Assembly (NCBI GenBank): GCA_020152595.1
Contig: JAIGNY010000589.1
Span: forward strand, 901,001 to 965,000
DNA: 64,000 nt
Direction of reading: 5' to 3'
Origin: Chiridota heheva
Taxonomy: Eukaryota; Echinodermata; Holothuroidea; Apodida; Chiridotidae
Shown here: positions 11,497-64,000 of the stretch, piece by piece
Position numbering within the stretch: position 1 is the stretch's first letter
Layout: every line of letters begins with the position of its first letter
The notes under the pieces: model-generated
The model's input: only the letters and a program-made list of their open reading frames with translations
Database searches by the model: none
Told to the model about the DNA's origin: nothing
Translations under genes and position numbers: made by a program

Positions 11497-13895
11497 GAAA
11501 AAAAGTGAGACTCGAGAGATCCTCTACCGACTTGCAGCAGCCACAAGTTGCTATGGTTATAAAGGACGAGGCCGTATCTGATCTCTTATACTATAAAACT
11601 GGTTGAAACAATAGCTTCAATTGTGATTCAATTCAACAAGATCTGCAATCTTGTACAGACAAGGAGTTAGTTGATGTGTTTAATCATGTGAATATTATTG
11701 TTTCTCTGTAAATTGAGAACAAAGAATTAGCGATGAACATGAAGGTTCGTTTTTACTGTTATAAATAATTAAGTTTCACGACAAAGTTTAAATTTCCCCG
11801 ACATAACTATTTTTTATTTTTTTTGCAATGCTTTCATTTCCGATTCTTCATCTCATTAGGGAAGATCGGTAAAAATTTCCCGACAAAGTCACCATTTTCC
11901 CGACAAAAATCGCAGTTAGGGGAGGGGTGTGGGTGACACCCCCACACCCCCGGTCGCTACGCCCTGGGAGGGGCGAATACAAATATTGCATTTCGATGTG
12001 TATGTACTTTGTGGAAGGCCCTTAAAACAATAATACAAATCTCTCATTTGCTAGGTATTGTACCGTGTGTGCCGGATGGATTCGTTTGGGGATTTAACTT
12101 TGTTAGTGAAACGCCGGACAAGTCAATTTCAGGAACTCTCTATTTCTACTCTATACACAACTATGTACAGGCATGATATATAAGTGTACTGCTAGACAGC
12201 TACAGATGACATGAAGCGACCAACAACTGATGAGAACTGACCAGTACTGAGCTGAGAACTGACAATCTTGAACTGACCCAGTGCATAGAATACCTTCCCT
12301 TTATATAGGGTAAAACTGAACTTATCCCTTATACTCATGTATTGTTTAACCATTTCTTACTGTTACCCATTTAGATTATATTCCTTGTCCCTCATCTTAT
12401 CTTTCCTCTTGCCCCTCATGTCTAATGTTTCCTTGTCCCTCACATATTTGTTGCTCATTTCTTTTGTAACTTTTTGTCCCTCATAGCCTTGCAATTATGA
12501 TGTACGACATCCCCGTCATCTACACGAGCAAGAGAGAATACATTAAATTCACTTGTCACAAGATACACACCATGCATAAAACAGATTACCATCAACTACC
12601 AAGTCTATACTGAAGGAAAATGGTTCAAACTTACAAAAATAGGTCTCTATGAATCGATATCAGTTTTATTATGGAAGTAGAAGAGACTTCATGGTTTTAT
12701 GCATGAATTTGGGAATTAAATATTTAAAGTACACAATTTTGTTAATTAATCTCACATAGGAAAATAATAACTTTCCTACAGTATCATAGAGACATAGGCG
12801 GGATTTTAGGGGGTAACTTTCTCCCACCTTTTGCCGAATTTGCATCTTTTGTATGGGGATTTTTTTGCATCTTATCGTAATTTTGTCCCCACTTTTGACT
12901 TTGCTCCTCACTTTCGGCTGGTGAATGACGTCCATGCATGTTAATAAGAGCTGATCTGATAAGCCTCTCTACTGTTTATTTTTAGATTTTTGCCATTTTT
13001 TTTCGTCGCACACTTCATTTACCTAGAGTGTAACTTAACGCAATTCCACTCTTAATTCTTTCCAATTATTATAGCATATACATATATAATCTGTGTAAAA
13101 TTCATATATCTATATTTATGTCACCTTGAAATTTTGTTAACCACAGACTGTATTGGACATGCATAAACATGGTCATTGTGTGCAAACAAAATCAACGAAC
13201 TAAATAATATTTTCACTTTCTCTTTTGTGCACTGTTAATGGACATAAAATGCCTCTGATATTTTTCATGTGAATTTATATGAAAGACAGTTCTAGAATTG
13301 GTGATTTCTTATTGCTGTGTTATGTTGTTTAGGACAACATAATACAGTAATTCAATTCAAAGATTCGCACTGTCTGACAGTGTGCTAAAAAGTGAACATG
13401 TGAATGGTGCATGACCTTACTAGACGGGACGGGAGAGAAAGAGGGGGAGGGGTGGGGGGATTCGGTAATAGTCCGTCATAGATATGAAATATCAAATGTA
13501 CTATCTAAATTACAGACAGTTCTGAATTATCTGATTATATGCTCGTCTCCCATTTCAGCTGAGTGCTCCTTTAAGAAAATTGAGGGCCCTATTTGGAAAT
13601 AAAAATCCTCCTTTCCTTCTGTCAGCGGACCCCCATAGCAAAACAGCATTTGTAAAGTAATCATGTATTCATGAACATTTTTGTGGAAGTAGTTCATAAC
13701 TTTGCCAATATTATAAGAAACAAGTTTGAGGTCTTAGATGACGAGCTAAGGGAACAAGAAGGAGATTGAAACGGAGTGTTGCGTAATCAGGTAATGGAAA
13801 TGAGCTACATACAGACAGTAGAGGAAGTGCTTGTCCTGAGAATATATTTGTTATTCTCAACTTCTGCAATTTGCATCAGTTCAGAACAAACGTTG
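11497..13895. other. Non-coding stretch with degenerate repeats
   Basis: No gene recognised. 11920-11985 is a G/C-rich block like DNA-transposon ends (CGCTACGCCCTGGGAGG). 12101-12511 starts TGTTAG and ends ACGACA before TCCCCG, reminiscent of a solo LTR, but no target duplication was seen. Confidence 0.4.
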
Positions 13896-13899
13896 TTAA

Positions 13900-14464
13900 A
13901 GGATTACTTCAGTGGTCAAGCAAGCTTATCTTATATGAAAGAGGACTTTGAAAGAAACAAAATGGTGAATTAGAAAGCGTTAAAAATTGTGATTCCGTTA
14001 AGGAGCTATTCAAGTTTAAAGCTCTGTTTCATCTGTGTAGAAATGACTGTGTAGTAAGTCTATGGAAAGTTGGTGTCATCATCTCACATTCTTAACAATT
14101 CTTCATGTATTTAAAAGAAAGTTTATATGTTTAATTGTTTACTACTTTAATCATATTTCCCCTAACTTTCTTCAAGTGGTATATTATAAATACCCTTACT
14201 AGATTCAGTTTTATTACTTTTTTTTGACATATCCCATAGTTTTTAGCCATAAAATCGCAAGACAAAATATGATGAAATACATGAAAACTTTGAGAAATCT
14301 GAGGCTAGGACATCACAACTAGTCTTATTTCAGTTGTTTCTACACAACAACACTTTAAAATATCATCTCCTTATCGAAATAAGATTTTTGAATGCTTTTC
14401 CATATTTTCTTTTTTAAGTACTCTTTCATATACCATAAACTTGTTTGACCCTTGAACCAATCCT
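13900..14464. mobile_element. MITE family A, full-length-type copy
   Basis: Flanked by TTAA (13896-13899 and 14465-14468). Ends AGGATTACTTCAGTGGTCAA and TTGAACCAATCCT belong to inverted arms of about 75 bp that also share TATGAAAGAGGACTT / AAGTACTCTTTCATA. No transposase. Confidence 0.75.
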
Positions 14465-14634
14465 TTAATTTTTTTTCTTTCAAAGCTGTATTCTTACACA
14501 AAAGCAAAAAAAAACAAAAAAACCCATACAAATCGTCCCCCAGGGTCACCAAGTCACCCCGAGTAAAGACACATATTGTAGTCAATTATATGATCTATAC
14601 ATTTGAACATTTGTTCCAGTTCTGTTTGTGTTCG

Positions 14635-14692
14635 AATACTGGCAGGACTCAAACTTGGGTACTGGTATATGAGCCACTGAGCCAGTCATGTG
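14635..14692 (-). repeat. tRNA-like pseudogene or SINE head
   Basis: The minus strand has a perfect-consensus A box TGGCTCAGTGG (14684-14674) and B-box-like AGTTTGAGTCC (14655-14645), spaced as in tRNA genes. Stems are not all pairable by eye. Confidence 0.45.
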
Positions 14693-14780
14693 TGTGTGTA
14701 TGTGTGTGTGTGTGGGGGTTGAAGGGGGCGGTAGGTGTGTGGGTGGGGTGGGGAGGAAGTAGGGGTAGGGGTGGCGGAGG
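14690..14780. repeat. (TG)n followed by G-rich low-complexity tract
   Basis: TGTGTGTGTATGTGTGTGTG then a run of GGGG/GGTG blocks on the + strand. Simple sequence with no product. Confidence 0.9.
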
Positions 14781-14789
14781 GGGTTAAGT

Positions 14790-15260
14790 GAATTAGTCGC
14801 TTTGAAGTCTCTTCTTGAATAGATCTGGACTCCTAGCTTGTATCGCAGTTTCAGGAAGAGCATTCCACTCTGTTACTGAACATGCAAAAAAGGAGTTCTT
14901 GTATGTATTAGTCCGACAAAATATGGTTTGAAAATTTCCTGAAGTATTCTGGCGAAAGCCTGAACGACTCGGGAATCACTGGGTTTAAGTATTGGTCACT
15001 GGGTAATGGGTATGTCTACGTTGTTGATGATATGATCTTATATACAGCAAGGTGAACCAGGTTATAGATATTCTTTCTTGGAGAGGAGATCGCTGAGTAA
15101 GTTTGAAACAGTTCCCTCTGTCCTGTCAAAAATTTTCTTGACAAATGTAGCTGCACTTCGCAGAACCTTTTCCAGTCGTTTGCAGTGGGGGACTGTGTGA
15201 GGATCCCAAACCGCTGATATATCTCCACATATTCTTGATGACTAACTTGAGCATTTCTGA
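14790..15260 (-). pseudogene. Non-LTR retrotransposon (LINE) reverse-transcriptase C-terminal relic
   Basis: Minus-strand frames, broken repeatedly, give the conserved post-RT region of LINE ORF2: a VWDPHT-like segment near 15210, LEKV then an R/F-rich segment near 15160, a DIP motif near 15010, and finally SVTEWNALPETAIQARSPDL with FKKRL near 14810-14870. Old 5'-truncated copy. Confidence 0.7.
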
Positions 15261-17618
<2,358 letters not shown>

Positions 17619-18039
17619 TGTGTGCATTTGCCAATGAGCATGTCAATGACTCCCTAAACACCCAACAGAGACAGCAAAGTTCCAGGTTTCCAGGTTTTAT
17701 AAGACTTTTCGTGAAAGAAGTTAATCAAACAGCAGATTAGGAGATGATATAATATTCTAAAGCTGCAACTGATTCATATCATTTTGTATTTTAAGGGTCT
17801 GTGGACAATGTCAGCTATATAATGTTTTAAAGTGTAGCACACTGACCTGCTGACCATACTAATGTAATCAAAATTGGTTAAAAAATGACTATTTTACAGA
17901 TTTTTGAATTTTTAGTCAGGAGGATGCAAATTTTCATGCTAATTTGTGAACTGAGTTACAGAGCGGATCTTTACAATACTACCATTGAATTATAGCAGGA
18001 ATAAATTTCGTCACCGTTTTCACTTACCTTGACCAAGAT

Positions 18040-18375
18040 TGAATAGGATTTCACTAAATCAACTTATCATCATATTGAAAAGAATTTCGCCAAAACTAAT
18101 TTGTCATCATGTTGAAAATGATTTCACTAAAATCAACTTATCATCATATTGAAAAGTTGTTCCCAAAATTAACTTATATTACAGTGAAAAAGATTTCACT
18201 TAAATAAATTTATCATCACATTGAAAATGATTTCACTAAAATCAACTTATCATCATATTAGAAAGAATTTAAGTCAAATCAAGTTATCAGCACATTGAAA
18301 AGGATTTCACTAAAATCAACTTATCATCATATTGAAAAGTATTTCAAGATCAACTTATCATTATATCAAAAAGGA
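18040..18375 (+). repeat. ~40-bp diverged tandem repeat, about 8-9 copies
   Basis: Units built on AAAATCAACTTATCATCATA then TTGAAAAGGATTTCACT, with substitutions and small indels between copies. Confidence 0.85.
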
Positions 18376-20062
18376 TCACATTACATTTTAAATGCAACTT
18401 GAGGTAAAACTTATAGTGGTCCTGAGAAAAATACTAGGGCTTGAAAAATGATTATTGCATATACCATGATAATGAAAATATATAAAGCGTATTAGAAAAA
18501 CGTAATAATCTGATAATGAAAAAGAATAAAGAGCTTATATAGGAATATCACCCATTCAACATGAAAAGCCCCTTATTTAATTACTGACCCAATCCAATAG
18601 TAGGGAGCTGGTAACTTTTCTTCAGTTTTGTGTACGAGGGAATGTGTCCCCATTGGAAAAGCGCCCTTTTTCTAAAAATAAAGTGCCCATTTTACTTTTA
18701 CTTTGTTAATGTTGGAATGTGGCGCTTACTAATTCCATATACAGACTGGGGAGGGGAGGGTCACACATTTATATGGAGCCTCAAAAACTCACAAGGAATG
18801 AAAAACAATTAGTTAACATTAGGAAATTTATAGGTTTTCACAATTTATTATAATAAAGCCTTAAAATTCATAATCCTGTAAAATGGTCCATTTTCCACCG
18901 ATTAAGAGAATTTAATTATACATATAATTCAACACAAAACAACAATAAGTAGGAAAACTTAGAGAGGGGGGGGGAAGCCTTTTCCCAATAAAAAGTCGCC
19001 CATGTTTCTACCAAATGGTTTAACTGAAGTTTTTCCGACCTGTCCGGTGGATCTTAATCGATTGCTGGTTCCGTGGATGGTCTTGCTGGTCGATCGATTG
19101 TCTTGCAATCCTATCTGGGCAGAATCATATTCCTGTTAAGTGTTTTGTCGTTGAGTTGTCAACCTCGTACGTGCAACACATGGATGACGTCAGGTAGCAA
19201 ATTAAAGGTACTATGATACAGTCCATACTGCCATGCCTTATCAGTACTGTACGTAATTGAGTGACTGTAGTGTCAAAATTCTCCGAACTGCACTGCTGAT
19301 CTGGTGGGTTACTAACCAAAAAAATCCAAGTTCAGACTACTAGAAAGATATTTCTATTCATACTCCCTTTGGTAAGTGTTGTTTGTTTGTAATCAAGACT
19401 GAACTTAAGCTTATTTAGGCCGAATTGAAGTTTAAGCCAGCAATAACATGTTACTTAAGTTTTAACGTTAGGTTAGGCCCAAACCCTTAATTTATTAACA
19501 CTATATTTTAAGTATATAACACTGGAATCTCGAGACCAGTAATAAACTTTACACCATTAAACCCATGGTCAGGACCAACACCTCCCTTGAAACATTTGAC
19601 TGTCGCGGTGTCATTAAACATTAACAAACTTGTAATTTTTACTCATACTTTTTACGCTCGGTTGGCGCTCATGTCCTCTTGAAGGATTTTTGCCAACTTA
19701 ACCGATTCAGATTCAAACTCAACCATTTGATATACCATGAGAGTACTACCACCTGGCACCAGCAGTGGAATTTCCCAATATTCTGATGTTCCGAGAACAG
19801 TGTTTATTATGCAGGTACGATAAATTTTCAAACATCACTGTTCACTTTCACAAGCATGTGACATTGATATTTAATAACTTGATTTCTGCTCCTAAAAAAG
19901 ATTATTATAGAAATATTTTTATAAAGAAAACCTTTTCCCCATTTGCCTGTAATTTTCTGCACAATTCATCATAAATACATATAAAAAATATGCAAGGCTG
20001 CTTGCATGTGTATGACTGTATGCAACTGGATATTACGTCATGTAAAAATAAGATAAGGTCAG
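18376..20062. other. Non-coding AT-rich stretch
   Basis: No gene recognised. 19585-19632 is a LINE-like tail (CATTTGACTGTCGCGGTGTC, then TTAACAAAC). Confidence 0.5.
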
Positions 20063-20267
20063 TGGCGTAACGCCAGGGAGTTGGGAGTCCGCGGAGTCAA
20101 AAGGTGTAGTACATTGTGATAACATATTTGGCCTGTCTATCAAACTTACAGCGCTTTGGGAAGCTGTTGACCCTATGTGCCACATCTGAGAAGGAGTATT
20201 ACTCCTGGACCCCTTAATCATGTCCTGTCTCTAAATAAATGGTTAATCGTTTTGCTTACTTTGAGGG

Positions 20268-20350
20268 AATGGAATTCTTTCATGGAAATGGAATTCTTCC
20301 ATGGAAATGGAATTCTTTCTTCCATGGAAATGGATTTCTTCCATGGAAAT
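20268..20350 (+). repeat. 19-bp tandem repeat, about 4 copies
   Basis: Unit GGAATTCTTCCATGGAAAT, palindromic in part (TTCCATGGAA), so copies can form hairpins. Confidence 0.85.
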
Positions 20351-23300
20351 ATTGTGTCAAATTCTGGTGATGGCAATGGAATTTTTTGAAAAGTTCTAGA
20401 GATATCTGATTTTCAGGATTTATTGTGGTACACATTTTGAGAAAATGATTGCTCAGATGATTTTGCAGATGATTAGACGCAAGAAATAAATATATGTTTA
20501 TTCTGTTCAAGAATATTGAGTTTCTGGGTATTTCAAAATATTTTCTTCTAATATTTTTTTAGAAATGTTTATGTATCTTTTTCTATCTCAACAATTTTCA
20601 AAGCAATGGTTTTCAAATAGGCCTTATTAATTATTCAAAAAAATAATTACATTGTTCTTGGCACCCAGTATGAAACCTGCTTGTGCCAGGGGCCCTGTTT
20701 CTTCTAAAAATAGTTTTGTTTCATATCCCATTCCATGAAAATCTAACGTTCTTCTTTTTCTTGTTTCTTTCTTTTATAGGAGATAAGTATACTTTATCTT
20801 CATATTTTGTTCTGTACCTGCATGTTTACTGTTGACCCGCATGCTTGTTCTTTTTTTGATTTTGGTCAGGGGAGGGGAAAATATGTGGGGGGATGCCCCC
20901 ATAGCGCCGCAACTGGTCATTAGTTTTCTTTTTTTCTACATGAATTCTTGTTCATTTATCTCACATTTGATATTGTTTTAAAATCAGAAATAAATACCTA
21001 TGAAAATCTTGTGTTTTTCATTTGCCTGTGTGTTTATGTTATATTATATTTATGGTTAAGACGATGTTATGTTTATTTGCCTTTGGGTGTTTTAATATTT
21101 TCTTTCAAGAGATTTATATTTTCTTTCTGCAAGATTTTTTTCCCTCACAACTTGTAAGAAAATTAGAGAATAAAGATTATCTTGTCGATATGAAAGCAGA
21201 GCTATAGCAAGGGCATACCTAGAGGGGGTATGGGGGTGTGACACCTCCTTCCCCACTAAACTGGTCTGTTGCAATTCCAAACAGGTTAAAGTTCAAGAGT
21301 CAAAAAAATATATAGTTTAATCACATAGGCAAAGGCCGACAAACAAAAATGTACAAATTTTGAAGTTTTTAAGGAATCAAAATTTAATCACATATGCAAA
21401 TGCCAACACAAACAAAAATCTACAAATCTTGAAGTTTTGAATGGTGGGCCGTGGCGCCCCCTGAATTCCTTACCTGGGCTTATGCGGGTCCCTGGATCGC
21501 ACGGATCATACGCATACTAAGCGTGCGTGGCACATCGTGTTACCAAAGGCGTATTTTGTCGGTGAAAACCATATCTAGGCGTACATCCTCTCATTCAAAA
21601 CCCTCTAGCCACGCCCCTGGGCTGTAGCTATTGGGGGCCGGGGCAATATCACCAAGATTTTTCGCAATGGCTAGTGTCACACTTAGCTAGGTCCGGCCCG
21701 CAGTGGGACTCTATGGGAAGGGGGGGGGGGGGTGGGGGAGCATTTCCATTTTTCTTCTTGTTCCCCTAGAAGACTTTCTACAGCGACATTTTGTTTCTGA
21801 TTTCTAGACTTTTGCCTCCCCCTTCCCCATGAAACAAAGTTTCATGCACCCCCAACATGATCAATTATTGGTGTCACCACTGGGCCTGGGGTAATCACCT
21901 CCCTCCCTTCTATACCTCCCACATCGTCGTCAAGATCAGAAAACAAGTAACAATGCATTTGGATATGAAAAACAGAAGAACATGGAATACGTTCATCAAG
22001 GCTTCACTGTACAAGATTAAGGCCGCTGATTTACTGTCATGGACTTTCAATATCCTTGCAGTCTCGAAGATGATGTATTTATATCTGTGTGAGATCTATT
22101 TTGTTCTACATGATAAAATTGACAAACCATACAAAAAAAAAAAAAAATAATAATAGAGAACCATCTGCTTATTTTTTTTTTTATTAGTACGGAATTTTTA
22201 AGTGCCATAATATTTGTACTTTTTTGCCAATTATGGGGAAAGAAATTGATATTGCATGTTTATCAAGGGCCACCGTACAAAATTAATGGCAATGATCTCA
22301 GTATAATAGGACATCTCTATATCCATGCTAAATCTTGAGCGACCGACTACACAGTTTAAACTGCACTGAAATTCAAGCGAATTTTTTTATTGGGAGATCC
22401 GAAGAACTTTGTACATCAATCATTGTCAGGTCATGTTTTGAAGTTTGAGATTATATAATCTGACAACCCTATAATTGAGTGAAGTTACTTCAAAAATATT
22501 GTATCAAAATGTGCCAATGCTTATCGCACACTGTAAATCGATTTCAAAGTGTAAGATCTAGACTAAATGTAAGGTAGATTGTACCAATATGAAATTTTAA
22601 AAGAAATAAAAGAGCAGTCATGGCAACAACAAAAAAAATGCCTGTTATGTCCATTGTGTCATGAATGCAAGATGATTAAATCAGTACAACTAAATCTGCA
22701 GGGAGAAGATAAATCAAGAAATTGAAATTGATATTTGAACTTTTTAAGGATTATCATTAGAACAGATCTGAAGATAAAGCCCTGGCACAAAAATCGTAGA
22801 TTTTACATCTTAAATAAATGATGAACTTTTTTTATGATAGTTACATCATTAGAACAAATCTGAAGATAAAGCTTTTCATAACATCACAAACAAGTCAATG
22901 TCCTTTGATAACCAGATTTGAAAAATAATGAAATACTCCTTATATGTAAATTTTTCCAATTTTGTTTTTGCTGTTGTTGACAAATACAACAATCTAAGAA
23001 ATACAACAATCTAAGAAATACAACAATTTACACCACATAATTTTGTACTACATTTTTAGCTAGAACTTACTTTGATCATCTTATGTGGCGGGCAATAGGA
23101 GGGGGGAAGCAGCATAACCATGGGGGATTCGGAATTTTCAAAAATTTAGATAAACTTTACTTTTTAATACCTCAGGAGTGGGCTAAAATTAAACACTTTA
23201 TCATGGGAGAGGGTTGGACCTTATCGGACCCATCATTTTTTAATGCTGGCTATGCCACTGGGGACGGTGTTGTAGAGGTGGTGATTGTTTTAGAGGAGGG

Positions 23301-24873
23301 GAGATACCGGAATTTATATTTCGATGTCTTCACACTTCTCCTCTGTGGAGAACAAGTTGGTATTTTGTACTCTGGCATATGATTTCACTTCACTTTGTGT
23401 TATATGAAATAAAACACTTTAACAGATCAAAGGGTGTGAACGGTAGGGGTGTGTGTGTGTGGGAGGAGGGGGATGGGGTGACTACAGATTGTAAGCTTAT
23501 TGGTCTTCCGGAATATAAGAATATTAATGAATGTGATAAATTGTTTGTGTGAATATCAAAGCAAGAAAGGTATGTTTTTAACTTTTTTTAAACAAAACTG
23601 AAAGAAGTGAACACTTCGTCTCCAACCCCTCACTTTTTAAATACTGGCTATGCCACTGCCGACAACAGCTTATATGAACAAACACTCTTACACGTTTTGG
23701 AAAATTTCCAAAGCAACTTATGGTCACGATTTTGTCAAGGGTCTTGCTTATCCTTATTTTGCATCAATGGATCATGGTTTGCAATTGCCGTCGAATACTA
23801 AGATTCGTGGAACTAGTATGAGCTTAGTTGTACTAACATTGCCATAATGGGAAAAATTAACTGCACATTTGCAAGCTTACACATTTAATACCCGATCAAA
23901 GAGGTCATGAAACGAGTTTGAAAATATATTATAAACATGAATATATTTCATAGACTTTATTATTTAGAAACGGGGACTAAATTAGTGTTTTTTGTGGAAA
24001 CAGGGATTAAATACCAGGTGTAGGCCTAGGCTACGTTACTTTTATAAATCTTATTCTGTGAACAACATTTGTGGTGTTTGCGAAACTTTCACTCCCGGCC
24101 GTTTGGATTTTAACGTAACCATCTTTAACTGATGACATCGAATTTCACTAGGCCTACTTTGATTTTTGCAGTCAGATTTTGTGGTTCTAAAAAGCTTACG
24201 CGAGGATTTCAACTGTAGTCAATGTAAAAGGTTACAGAGGATTACAAGAAGATTACGCGTTACTCCACGTAAGTTCGTAGAGGGGATTATACAAGTTTTA
24301 ACGTGATTACGTTGACTAACATTCTTCTTCGTTAATCAACGTAATTAGTCGGTAATTGTACGTGCGTGATACTGTAAGTCGGCAAAAAGAACAAAAAAAT
24401 TGGCCCAGAACATGCGAAGATTCATATTCACGTTGGCTGAATTACCAAACATGTTTATGTGATGGGTGATGAAATCTAGATGTAATATAGTCACGTGATC
24501 GTGTATGTCATCTGCTAGATGAAAATCATATTTTCTTGGGTTTATTAATGCATTCATGTATACATAAAAGAAGTAGTGATATAAACAATTTGTGTCATGA
24601 GTCAAGAGCTTTCTTGAAAACTATCGCGATATACCAATATATTGCGATATTTTCTCCACGATAATTGAAACGTAATACAGCCATACCGTGACAGCACTAC
24701 TGTCTAGTAATGTAACTGGTATGTACAGTACCCACCCCCCTTCCCCCACTTGTACAAATTTTGAAGAAAAAAACGGTTATACATTAAGATACTCCAAATG
24801 GTATCCTTGTGACGTTATTTTGTTCAGTTCTCAATACACTGATGATATTGGTTTTATTTCTTTTCTTTTCAAG
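20351..24873. other. Non-coding stretch upstream of the first enolase coding exon
   Basis: No gene recognised. Contains transposon-end-like CTGGCTATGCCACTG at about 23246-23260 and 23646-23660, a poly-A stretch at about 22130-22147, a GT-rich tract at about 23449-23475 and a short AATACAACAATCTAAG triplication at about 22983-23030. The enolase transcription start and non-coding first exon may lie here or further upstream, but I could not identify them. Confidence 0.45.
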
Positions 24874-61914
<37,041 letters not shown>

Positions 61915-62133
61915 GTAAGTCAGATATGAAGGATTAGATAAACACTAATCATTCACCCAATTTAACTTGTGCGATTCCAAAATGGTAATGGAATTTGAGA
62001 TGTAGTGCATATGCAAGAGCCTTTGGACCATGCTAATAGGGATTCATAATTCTGAAGTCTACGGACATGACTTTTAAAGGGCTAACTTGCTCCATTTGTG
62101 GTTTAAAGTAGCAGCGTAGGATGCTCTGATTCA

Positions 62134-62493
62134 TTGGTCAATTGCTTGGTCTTTTGCTTGGTCAATTGCTTGGTCAATTGCTTGGTCAATTGCTTGGTCT
62201 ATTGCTTGGGCAATTTGGTCAATTGCTTGGTCTTTTGCTTGGTCAATTGCTTGGTCTTTTGCTTGGTCAATTGCTTGGTCTTTTGCTTGATCAATTGCTT
62301 GGTCAATTGCTTTGTTGATTGCTTGGTCAATTGCTTGGTCAGTTGTTTGGGCAATTGCTTGAACAATTGCTTGGGCAATTGCTTGGTCAATTGCTTGGGC
62401 AATTGCTTGGTCAATTGCTTGGGCAATTGCTTGGGCAATTGCTTGGGCAATTGCTTGGTCAATTGCTTGGGCATTTGCTTGGGCAATTGCTTG
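62134..62493 (+). repeat. 12-bp minisatellite (CAATTGCTTGGT)n, about 30 copies
   Basis: Variants GGTCAATTGCTT, GGTCTTTTGCTT and GGGCAATTGCTT; the GGGC form dominates the 3' half. The 12-bp period keeps frames open on both strands. Lies 220 bp after the exon 9 donor. Confidence 0.97.
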
Positions 62494-62990
62494 TCACAAA
62501 GAAACAGTCAAAGCATTTCGATGCTACACATTATCAAAGCAATTTGACCTTCCATTAACTTGATTGAAAACCAATTATAGTTAAGTTTGAAAAAACAAAA
62601 AAATTCTTTGACTGATCACTTATCTTTAAGAAGTTCACATAACAAATTGTAAAATGATAACGTGTATATGGTTGTACAACAACAGAGATTACACAGAAAA
62701 TATAAGATGGGAGAAAGATGCTTAGCGTATTCAGATGCAATGGTTTTATTATTTTGAATGCAATGTGGTTGAAAGTTTGAATTTCTTTTTTATGACAATC
62801 ATTGAAAGAATGTTATATCATTTAAGAGTTACAAATTTTTACAGAAGTAATTTGTGCTACCATCCAACTCTCATATTGGTGACCAAAAAAAAAAGAAAAA
62901 AAAAAAGATGATTTTATTCAAATAAAAGTGTCTTTGAGTAAGAAATGTACTACGAATATTTAAGTATACCTTTCTCCTTACTGTCTCAAA

Positions 62991-63773
62991 ATTCCTACCA
63001 ATTCTTATCCCGAATAAATTTCTATCAATCCTCATCCAGGATAAATTCCTACCAATCCTTATCCGAAATAAATTCTTACCAATCCTTATCCCGAATAAAT
63101 TCCTACCAATCCTTATCCCAAATAAATTCCTACCAATCCTTATCCCGAATAAATTCCCATCAATCCTTATTCCGAATAAATTCCTACCAATCCTTATCTT
63201 GAATAAATTCCAACCAATCCTGATCCCGAATAAATTCCTACCAATCCTTATCCCGAATAAATTCCTACCAATCCTTATCCTGAATAAATTCCTACCAATC
63301 CTTACCCCAAATATATTCCTACCAATCCTTATCCCAAATAAATTCCTTCCAATCCTTATCCCAAATAGATTCTTACCAATCCTTATCCCGAATAAATTCC
63401 TACCAATCCCTTATCCCAAATAAATTCCTACCAATCCTCATCCCGAATAAATTCCTACCAATCCTTATCCCGAATAAATTCCTACCAATCCTTACCCCAA
63501 ATAAATTCCTACCAATCCTCATCCTAAATGAATTCCTACCAATCCTTATCCCGAATAAATTCTTACCAATCTTTATCCCGAATAAATTCCTACCAATCCT
63601 TATCCCGAATAAATTCCTACCAATCCTTATTCCGAATAAATTCCTACCAATCCTTATCCCGAATAGATTCCAACCAATCCTGATCCCGAATAAATTTCTA
63701 CCAATCCTTATCCGGAATAAATTCCTACCAAACCTTATCCCGAATAGATTCCTACCAATCCGTATCCCGAATA
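62991..63773 (+). repeat. 27-bp minisatellite, about 29 copies
   Basis: Unit ATTCCTACCAATCCTTATCC plus CGAATAA, with scattered C/T variants. The 27-bp period keeps frames open. Confidence 0.97.
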
Positions 63774-64000
63774 TTTGCGCCGTAACTTTGTCCCTACAAG
63801 CCCGTTGTGCCTATTTGATATATAGGATATCATATCACTGAACAACCATATACATACAGATGTATGTAGTCCCATGAGCGCATGTTAATGGTGCCAATGA
63901 CCTCTATTCACCTCCAAAAATTGCTTAAATTGCATATTTTTGTCCAATGTTTCCTAATTTAACTTTCATTACTCAAAAGATAAATATCTTAGCTTCCATT
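63774..64000. other. Terminal intron stretch
   Basis: No exon or repeat recognised after the 27-bp array. Confidence 0.5.

Noticed and set aside
12101-12511. Solo LTR with TGTT...ACA ends
   Set aside because: No target duplication, no second copy in the window, and similarity to the gypsy LTR is limited to the termini.

Overview
This is a eukaryotic (animal) genomic window, AT-rich and gene-poor. It is dominated by one interrupted protein-coding gene, a glycolytic enolase on the + strand. Its first coding exon starts at 24893 and nine coding exons run to 61914, covering about residues 1-271 of a protein that is normally about 434 residues; the remaining 3' exons lie beyond the window. All nine donors are GT and all acceptors AG. 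Introns range from 0.6 to 13.7 kb. The long introns, tRNA-derived SINE-like sequences, an RNase H-bearing LINE, a short-LTR Ty3/gypsy element, TTAA-flanked piggyBac-type elements and abundant minisatellites suggest a marine invertebrate. An echinoderm or related deuterostome is my guess; the sequence does not prove it.

Layout. 1-24.87 kb: no confident host gene. It holds a 22-copy 48-bp satellite (1133-2190), two piggyBac-type MITEs (3.3-3.6 kb), other minisatellites, LINE and tRNA-like relics (8.6-9.0 and 14.6-15.3 kb), a frame-broken zinc-finger-like relic (minus strand, 11.15-11.5 kb) and a 0.5-kb (AT)n tract (17.1-17.6 kb). 24.87-33.6 kb: enolase intron 1 with a 46-bp minisatellite, nested MITEs, a 5'-truncated RNase H LINE and an intact-ended hAT-type element (31742-32777, 8-bp target duplication). 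33.7-47.45 kb: intron 2, with a 2.6-kb TTAA-flanked piggyBac-type element carrying an unrecognised ORF, an 11-bp array, an apparently nested THAP-domain exon on the minus strand behind E-box and CRE sites, further nested MITEs, and 15-bp and 21-bp arrays. 47.45-56.6 kb: exons 3-6, with more LINE fragments, a 23-bp array and an internally deleted Ty3/gypsy element (53039-56087, minus strand) with both LTRs, primer-binding site, polypurine tract and 5-bp target duplication. 56.6-64 kb: exons 6-9, a duplicated splice donor, a decayed partial second copy of exon 7, more MITEs and three arrays (20-21, 12 and 27 bp).

The enolase exons keep reading frame and catalytic-residue numbering throughout, except for one missing base in exon 5 (near 51965). 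That is a sequencing or assembly error or a real disabling mutation. I found no convincing new multi-gene system. The most informative observations are the enolase lesion and exon/donor duplications, the target-site-like sequence inside the gypsy element, the piggyBac-type element with unknown cargo, the candidate nested THAP gene, and the layered MITE insertions.
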